A stretch of DNA of 64,000 nucleotides from Ovis canadensis (Eukaryota > Chordata > Mammalia > Artiodactyla > Bovidae), in assembly GCF_042477335.2 (NCBI RefSeq), contig NC_091254.1:97153501-97217500 (forward strand), given 5' to 3'. Every line of letters begins with the position of its first letter. Positions within the stretch are counted from its first letter, which is position 1. Position numbers and translations under genes: made by a program. Shown here piece after piece: positions 56,786 to 64,000 of the stretch. A model generated the notes under the pieces. It was given only the letters and a program-made list of their open reading frames with translations, was not told where the DNA came from and ran no database searches.

Positions 56786-57125
56786 CTCAGCTCAGCTCAG
56801 CTCAGTCTCAGTCATGTCCAGCTCTTTGTGACCCCATGGACCACAGCACACCAGGCTTCCCTGTCCATCACCAACTCCCTGAGTTTACTCAAACTCATGT
56901 CCATCGAGTCGGTGATGCCATCCAACCATCTGCTCTTCTGTCGTCCCCTTCTCCTCCCACCTTCAATCTTTCCCAGCATCAGGGTCTTTTCCCAAAGAGT
57001 CAGTGCTTCCCATCAGGTGGCCAAAGTAGTGGAGTTTCAGCTTGAGCGTCAGGCCTCCCAGTGAATATTCAGGGCTGATTTCCCTTAGGATGGACTGGTT
57101 GGGTCTCCTTGCAGTCCAAGAGCGG
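56786..57125 (-). mobile_element. BovB LINE 3' fragment with expanded tail
   Basis: Minus strand. The tail shows five GCTCA units (56,786-56,810), a one-base variant of the usual pentamer. The body runs to 'gtctccttgcagtccaag'. Confidence 0.92.
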
Positions 57126-58103
57126 TCCAGAAACATGGCAAATCAGTGAGACTGGAGTGGGTTGGCGAGACCTCATGGAAGTGTTGTGGGTCTCCTGAGA
57201 TGCCCGAAGGTCAGAAACAATTCAGTTATGCGGATAATAAAAGTCAAGGTTACGTGATACGATACGGTCCTTTACCGACTCTGTTCCATAATCTCAGTGC
57301 GAGGTAGCAAGTAATGCAAACAGTGAAAGTGCTCCCGGTGGATTCCAGCTGGTCTTAACTGTCTGCAAGGTTTCTTTCTAGCACGGAGACCTGTTGCAGC
57401 AGCCTTGTTTTCCAGCTTCTTCCATCTCACACATCACTGGCTGTAATGTAAATGTGGTCGGTGTCTGCACGCTGCTTACCTCCTCCACCGCAGTGCAGCT
57501 GCCTGGTAAACAGCGCTCCGCAAACTGATGACTGTCCTCTTGAGCTCTGATCATCTGCCTCCGATCCTGGTAGTTGGGATCTTAAGTAGTTTTACTCGTA
57601 AATATAATTATACTTAATGGTCTGTTTTATAGGCACATTGGCCTGATAGTTGGCTGAATTCGAATGTGGAAAAAAAGCAAAGAAATGTGGGCATCACACA
57701 TTTTAAAAATGTTCCTAAATGTTCCTAATGTTGTGAATTTTTCTTCTTTGTTCTAGGTATACCTGAAGCACAACTTCGCGATTATTAGCCTCAAACAACG
57801 TAACTGTGATGTAGATTCTGTGACTGTCTCTTTGTACTTGTTCCAACCTTTCTCCTCAGTAGAATGTATCCAGCATTGTTTACAAAGGATGCTAAATAGG
57901 TAGTTTTTATTTTTTAAGTGTAACAGCAAAATCAAAGTCACGCAGGGAAGAAGGAAAGAAACACGTACAGAGACTGTGGTGGACAGTTACTGACGTTGTA
58001 CTAGAAAGGACAGTCTCTTTTAATACGTGTGCTCTGATGGAGCCGGAACTGGGCCAGAATTTTGGAGATGATCGAATTCTCTCCTGTACAGAAAGCAGCG
58101 ACT
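57126..58103. other. Unique DNA
   Basis: No gene or repeat assigned. Confidence 0.45.
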
Positions 58104-58114
58104 TCTTTGAATTA

Positions 58115-58342
58115 GTGTTAAGGCAAGAACTGTGTTAGTGTTGGTCACTTGGTTGTGTCCAACTCTTTGTGACCCCATGGATTATAACCCGCCAGGCCCC
58201 TCTGTCCATGGGATTCTCCAGGTGAGAATACTAGAGTGGGTTGCCCTTCCCTTCTCCAGGGGATCTTCCTGACCCAGGGATAGAACCTTTGTCTACTGCA
58301 CTGCAGGCAGCTTCTTTACCATCTGAGCCACCGGGAAAGTCC
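58115..58342 (-). mobile_element. Bov-tA SINE with 11-bp target duplication
   Basis: Minus strand with a 'gtgttaaggc..gtgttagtgtt' tail on the left and an intact tRNA head on the right. Perfect repeats tctttgaatta at 58,104-58,114 and 58,343-58,353. Confidence 0.94.
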
Positions 58343-58353
58343 TCTTTGAATTA

Positions 58354-60515
58354 TGTGATCCAAATACAGAGCAGGAGAGCAAACCTCTATTTGTTTACTG
58401 AATGAGCAAATCAATAGACAGATGAATTATATTTAATGTCTGTCACGTCTTTTCCCCATGGATTTAAAATTGGTATCTCAGGAGTGTTCAGCGCTTGAAT
58501 TCAGCCCATAACAGTGTGTTTAGGAAAAGGCCCCCATCCTTTCTACCTGGGAATCACCTAGACAGAGGCTGAGACAGCGTGCAGAAACCGAGGCGGAGGA
58601 AGATGTAGGGTGTTGCGAGTCTCTGTGTGGTGGTGGCAATGATGTCGCAGGTGTCATGTGGTTGAGGATGTCGAGGAAGTCTTCATAGAGGAGGCAGAAT
58701 CTGAGAGTTGAAGAATGTGTTGGGATTCTTCTGGTGAACATGAACCTCACATGTAACTTGTCTAAAAGGAAACTCAGTTTTCTAACTGAATTTGCAGCAG
58801 CTCCTGAATTCCGAATTCCATTCATGGGCCAGTGGGATCTGGGTCTTTGTGCTCCTCCATGACACTCTTTTAGACCAGCAATCTCACAAATTACTTGTGC
58901 CTTTTCCCTTCCTTCCGTTTCCTCTGCCCCCGTCCACCGCCTCCCCCGCCTCCAACCTTAGTTCCAGAATGTCGGAGACGTGGCTGGTAGCCTCCTGTGA
59001 TGCACTGAATTTGTCATCCAGCATCATCATCCATCCTGCATCTCACTACCTGACTCATCAGCGTGGTACCTCGGGTCATTACTCTGCATGTCCTCTCCTT
59101 AGCTGTCAGTCTTTTGCAAGCTCTCTACCCCAACAAGCAGTCAAATCTTTTCACAGCCTGGCCTTGACCTACATTTCTTATGTCAGTATTCAGTAGGGCA
59201 GAAGAATCTCAGCTTGGGAGTGAACTTTAGAAGTCCTGGCGTTTACCCTCCTCCCCTCAAAACGCATGAGTCCTTCAACCACATCCTAGCTAAGCGGCCC
59301 TGTCTTATTTCTGTCCCCAGTTCTGGGACCTTTGCCTGTTATCAGCCGACTCCTGTTCAGGACCATTGCAAGCACATGGCTATGCTTTTCCTCTTCTGCT
59401 TCTTTTTACACTAATGTTCATTGTCTTCTTCCCAGAAGACCTTCATCCTTGCTCCTGTTAACCCCATCCCTCAGGACCTGGTCCCCATACTGCCTCCTGA
59501 TGGAAAATGACTGTGGTTGTCAGATAATCACACCTGAGCCAAGGGCTATGCGGTGATGATTGGACAAGTGACATATATAAGTGAAACGATGAACTAAAGA
59601 TGGAGATGGTAGCAGAATCATAGGATAAATGATAGGAAGAATTTAGATGTAAAGTTTTGTTAAAGGGTGGATAGTTTACATACAATTTATTTTTTAAAAT
59701 ATGAAGGTGACTTTTAAAATCAGCTTGCCTATATTTGATTATTTCTGATTTTAAAATAAAATGATTGCCATATGGTTTATACTTTTAAAACTAAAAGAAA
59801 AATCAAACAGCTATAATATGACTACAAGTGCAGAAGTGAAATCACAGAAAAAAGAGGTCTATTTGGGGACCACAGGTGCACCCATAGCAGGCATAGATGG
59901 TACACCTGGGTCCCGCCAAGAACCCCAGTGGGAACCACCTTAGGTCACCAGGAGACAGAGAGGGAATGAGTTTGGATGGTGCAAACCAAGCTCCCTTTCT
60001 TCATTCACTTATCACTACATTTCACAGTGAGTGTTATTGCCTCAAAAATAGCATGACTGAACATATATGTTAGGAAACAGTCTGATCGATAGCTAAATTA
60101 TTTGGATCTGACAACTTCGAAGTATCAAGTGTTAGGCATTTTTTTTCATTTATAATGGAAATAATAAAAATGATGAACTAAGACCAGTTACTAAACCGTG
60201 TGACGGCTGTGCTCTGTGTGTGATCCTTGGAGCATGTGGGGAAGTTGTCATGTTTAGCGATTCCGTTTGAGCCTGAGTTTGAATGGTGTGTGTCGCAGTC
60301 TTGCAGTAGCTTTTTCTAGTTTGTACTTTCCATCTCAGGATGGAAAGGGGATGAGAAGGGGGTTCTCACAGCCTCCAGTCTCAGCCTTGCCACCAGCTGA
60401 CCGACTGTGGGATTTGCAGGCACATCCTGATCCAAGGGATGTTTTCTGATTCTGTGGAAGCATTGCTGGAGAGACCTATAGAGTGGGAAACTCATTAGCA
60501 CCTGGAATCCTCATC
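58354..60515. other. Mostly unique DNA, possible L2 remnants
   Basis: 58,900-59,480 is CT-rich with phrases reminiscent of old L2 repeats, not assignable. The 134-codon frame 58,792-59,196 has no recognisable motif and is not called. Confidence 0.4.
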
Positions 60516-60725
60516 GGGGTTTCTCAGCCTGGGCAGGACTGACATTGTGGACCAGGTTATTCTGTGTCTGTGGTGCTGCCCTGTGTGCTGTTGGGTGTTC
60601 AGTAGCCTCCCTGCCTCTACCCGAGATGCTGGAAGCCACCCCCTGCACCAGGTTTTAAAATCTTAGAAAAGCCTCCAGGCAAGGCCAGATTAGGGTTTAG
60701 AATCACCCTCAGTTGAAAACCACTG
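60516..60725 (-). mobile_element. MER20-like hAT fossil
   Basis: 'ggggtttctcagcctgggc', 'aggactgacattgtggacca', 'gttcagtagcctccctgcct' and the right end 'cagttgaaaaccactg' follow MER20, a non-autonomous hAT-Charlie element, in reverse. The ends form degenerate terminal inverted repeats. Nearly full length. Confidence 0.7.
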
Positions 60726-60884
60726 ATCTAGATATTAGTGCCGACTCCGTAATTCTAGTTTTCATTCCACTAAGTGGCCAAATATTTAATACTTTGTGAA
60801 GAACACCTATCAGTGCCTCACCTCATAGTTGCTTTCCCATATCTCGTAGACTTGTTATCTTATTAAAGCAGCTTTGACAAGACT

Positions 60885-61345
60885 CACTTTGCAGTCCAGG
60901 CTATGGTTTTTTCAGTAGTCATGTACGGATGTGAGAGTTGGATCGTAAAGAAGGCTGAGTGTTGAAGAATTGAGGCTTTCAAACTGTGGTGTTGGAGAAG
61001 ACTCTTGAGAGTCCCTTGGACTGCAAGGAGATCCAACCAGTCAATCCTGTAGGAAATCAGTCCTGAATATTCATTGGAAGGACTGATGCTAAAGCTGAAA
61101 CTCCAATACTTTGGCCACCTTATGCAAAGAGCCGACTCACTGGAAAAGACCCTGATGCTGGGAAAGACTGAAGGCAGGAGGAGACGGGGCGATAGAAGAT
61201 AAGATGGTTAGATAGCATCACTGACTCAATGGGCCTGAATTTGAGCAAACTCTGGGAGATAGTGGAGGACAGAGGAGCATGGTAGGCTGCAGTCCACGGG
61301 GTCACAAGGAGTTGGACACAACTGAGCGACTGAGCAAGGACAACC
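60885..61345 (+). mobile_element. BovB LINE 3' fragment
   Basis: Plus strand from 'gcagtccaggctatggtttt' (C-terminal coding, CESW region with a stop soon after) to 'actgagcgactgagcaagga'. Moderately diverged. Confidence 0.92.
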
Positions 61346-62011
61346 GCGCTTGAAGCTAAAATCCATACATTGATAATTCTTTCAATGAGCGTATTGCAGG
61401 TAACGAATGATGTAGAATTCCTTACTCATTTTACACATTTTCTGAGTGTATTGGGCATGTGGCGCCAGTTTCTTTTCTTCTTTTTCTAAGTCTGGCAGCA
61501 GACACTACTCTTCGTCTTCCCACGACTGATTTTTTTTAGCGGGGGAGGAGAGGGACGGGAGTGACACCAGCTGGCGAATGCGGAATTAATTACAGATTGT
61601 CTCCCTCAAAAAAGACACACATGGATTACCAACCTCTAATGATTTTGGCAGCTGTTCCTGCCCTTTTAAGATTACCAGTAACTGAACAGATACTTTATTC
61701 TTTTTCTCAGAAGCGTATGTTGCAATTTGGGGGGATTTGGACACTGGAAGCTTTGTTACAGATGCCACATCTAATGAAAATTTTCAACTCTACATGTTAT
61801 TGCTTTGGAAATGCACTTTAAAATTTATTAATTCACTAACATTTTGGTAGTGCTTGAATTTCTGCTCAATACAACTGTATAAATATATGTCACAAAATGC
61901 TGGATTAAAGTGAAAGCATCTGTCTTAGAAGTAGGAAACTTTCAGATATGTGAAGAGTGATCCTGTTAATATCTAACTGACTCTTAAAATGTGCTGTGCT
62001 CATGGCAACAT
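61346..62011. other. Unique DNA
   Basis: Repeat-free. The 61,560-61,600 part ('gcggaattaattacagattg') holds a TAATTA homeodomain-type core, a weak hint of a regulatory element. The 86-codon frame 61,561-61,821 is unsupported. Confidence 0.4.
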
Positions 62012-62215
62012 TTTGAAAGTGAAAGTGAAATTTGGTCAGTCGTGTCTGATTCTTTGTAACCCCATGGACTATAGCCCACCAGGCTCCTCTGTCCCTGGGA
62101 TCTCTCAGGTAGGTGTACTGAATGGGTTGCCATTTCCTTCTCCAGGGGATCTTCCTGACCCAGGGATTGAACTTGGGTCTCCTGCATTGCATGCAGACTC
62201 TACCATCTGAGCCAT
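62012..62215 (-). mobile_element. Bov-tA SINE
   Basis: Minus strand: 'gaaagtgaaatttggtcagt' to 'ctaccatctgagccatcaat'. Confidence 0.92.
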
Positions 62216-63198
62216 CAATTCTGGGGGGAGACATTCCCCCCCCTCAAAATGCTGATCATTTTAATGGTTTAATTGCACTGAAATAGAGTGTTTTAAAAAA
62301 ATGCAGATGGTTAAACAGGATCCTTGCTGATCCTGATGTTACTATATTAATAAATCTTATAAATGAAATTATTTTAATTTACATTATATAGTTGAAAGGA
62401 AGGATCTTAATAATCCAAAATTATAATCTACCTACTGTTTCCTGTTTTGCCCTTCCCATTCACTCCTCAATCCACTAAATTTGAATTTGGGTCAAAGTGT
62501 TTCGTTAACTAGTCCATGGGATATTCCTGTGAATATTCTATTCAACTTCTGGTCTTCCTCTGCTAATCATCCTGCTACTAACTCTACTGTGAATATTCCT
62601 TCTAATATTTCATTTCTTTCATGAAGAAGCATTATAATGTTAGGGTTAAAAGCAGGAATTTATTGTCAAACTGCCTGGGTTCATATCTTCCTTCTGCAAT
62701 AGGTTGATTTCAGAGAAAGTCATCACAAAGCGTCATCTCTGATCTCTCACTGACAATTAGGTCAAGTTATTACATTTGGATGGAGTTCCAAAATACTGTG
62801 AAATCACAGATGGTGAGTTAATTATCATCAGATCAGTGGATAAAACAACCTACTATGACAGAATGGCTTGTATTAAGTGAACAAGTATAGCTTTTGGAGA
62901 CAAATTTTTAATGAACGTAGCTTCTCGTAACAAGCAATCGGAAATACAGCCCTTGGAACTTTTAAACTATCTAAGCCTATTTTGAAATATCTCTAGGAAA
63001 ACTGTTCTTCCCATTATAAACATACTGAGTTTCTTTAGAAATTCAGACTTATAATAGCAAGTGACAGATTAAATGTAAGTTACTGTGAACTTGACGGTAA
63101 TCAGGAACTAAATTTTACATTTTCTCCTCCCTTTTTAATAAGCTGTAATAGATAATGTTTGCTTTAGTTCATTAAGTTCCCTGTATTAATTTTCCCTG
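62216..63198. other. Unique AT-rich DNA
   Basis: A faint MIR-like phrase ('actgcctgggttcatat', 62,671-62,687). Otherwise nothing recognised. Confidence 0.45.
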
Positions 63199-63209
63199 AA
63201 TTCTTTTCA

Positions 63210-63434
63210 TCGAGCTTGTGCTCAGCTGCTCAGTTTTGTCTGACTCTTTGTGACCCCATGACCTGTAGCCCTCCAGGCTCCTCTGTCCATGAGACTCTCC
63301 TGCAAGAAGAGTGGGTTGCCAGCTCCTCCTCCAGGGGATCTTCCTGACTCAAGGATCGAACCTGCAGACCTGTGTCTCCTGCGCCTCCTGCGTTGCAGGC
63401 CGATTCTTTACCAATGAGCCACCTGGGAAGCCCT
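63210..63434 (-). mobile_element. Bov-tA SINE with 11-bp target duplication
   Basis: Minus strand. An extra 'gcgcctcct' type duplication sits in the head region (63,385-63,396). Repeats aattcttttca at 63,199-63,209 and 63,435-63,445. Confidence 0.93.
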
Positions 63435-63445
63435 AATTCTTTTCA

Positions 63446-64000
63446 CAGTTCCTTCTTCAACTATCAATTAAGGCCTGGAGTTTCTGGCTGTGGTTAGAGT
63501 TTTGAGTAAAGGCTGAGGGAAAGAATATGGGACTTAGGGTTTTTCATTTCCGTGCTCACTCAGTAAAGAGCTCCTTTAGCAGAGATTCCTATAGGAGCTC
63601 AGAGTTGTTTGGCAGCTTGACTTATACTGTCTACGAGTCATCAGTCTGTGTAGCCTGGCTGCTCTAACACCTACGTGAGGACAGCATATGTCACTTAAAA
63701 GGATTCTTTGAACAGGAGAGGGCAGTTTCACAACTTACTCATTTCATTTGAGAGCATTATTAACATAGGAATCTTGGTTCAGTAATAATCCTGTTTGCTT
63801 TGCCTACTTTATTTAAAAAACAAGTTTTTTTCCCAGTCTGCTTTTCTGAAATCTCTGTGTTCCCAAGTGTGCCAGTGAAAAGATTCTTTGAACCTGAGGA
63901 TGTTAGTGCTTTTACTTATTCATGGACTTCCAAGATACGCTCCTTGTCTTATGATTTCCTTGTTATTCCACGTGCCTCTGAAGTAGACCTTGCTACAGCT
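63446..64000. other. Unique DNA to window end
   Basis: No gene or repeat recognised. Confidence 0.45.

Overview
The window is nuclear DNA from a pecoran ruminant, most likely a bovid. The evidence is the dense set of ruminant-specific retroposons: Bov-tA and Bov-A2 SINEs (tRNA-Glu head joined to a piece of the BovB tail), long and short copies of the RTE-type LINE BovB, and ruminant-type L1 3' ends. Older mammal-wide repeats (MIR, L1M-like, hAT fossils) lie among them. The species cannot be fixed from sequence alone. No intact protein-coding gene, tRNA, rRNA or snRNA gene is visible. Every longer open frame is either a decayed LINE frame, an antisense reading of a SINE, or a chance frame in GC-rich DNA.

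Layout. 0-2 kb: mostly unique DNA. 2-10.6 kb: SINE-rich, with a 2.3 kb BovB copy at 4.6-6.9 kb that keeps an uninterrupted reverse-transcriptase core. 10.6-18.4 kb: largely unique, with a MIR, one L1 tail and a candidate RFX X-box. 18.4-30 kb: a BovB cluster holding a copy with a second BovB tail nested inside it (19.5-21.4), a copy that lost its RT core (23.5-24.7) and a copy whose 5' half is inverted in the pattern expected of twin priming (28.3-29.9). 30-40 kb: AT-rich unique DNA, SINEs, L1 pieces and a BovB copy interrupted by a SINE (35.2-37.1).

40.24-41.94 kb is the only CpG island. It has an inverted CCAAT box, tandem GC boxes, an ATG-free GC-rich stretch and a good CAG|GTAGGG splice donor at 40,825/40,826. 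It reads as a promoter with a non-coding first exon on the + strand, so the right-hand part of the window is plausibly a first intron. The gene itself is not identifiable here.

42-64 kb: unique DNA with L1 insertions carrying long perfect target-site duplications (44.9-45.5, 46.2-46.3), an L1 ORF2 fossil cut by two separate BovB tails (48.4-50.55), a nearly full-length but frameshifted BovB (51.7-53.9), an L1 tail split by BovB (55.3-56.3), and a MER20-like hAT fossil (60.5). Several nested insertions give a local relative chronology: ancient L1M-like and L1 pieces first, then BovB, then Bov-tA/Bov-A SINEs. All family names come from recognition by eye; boundaries are usually good to 5-20 bases where a duplication is quoted and less exact elsewhere.
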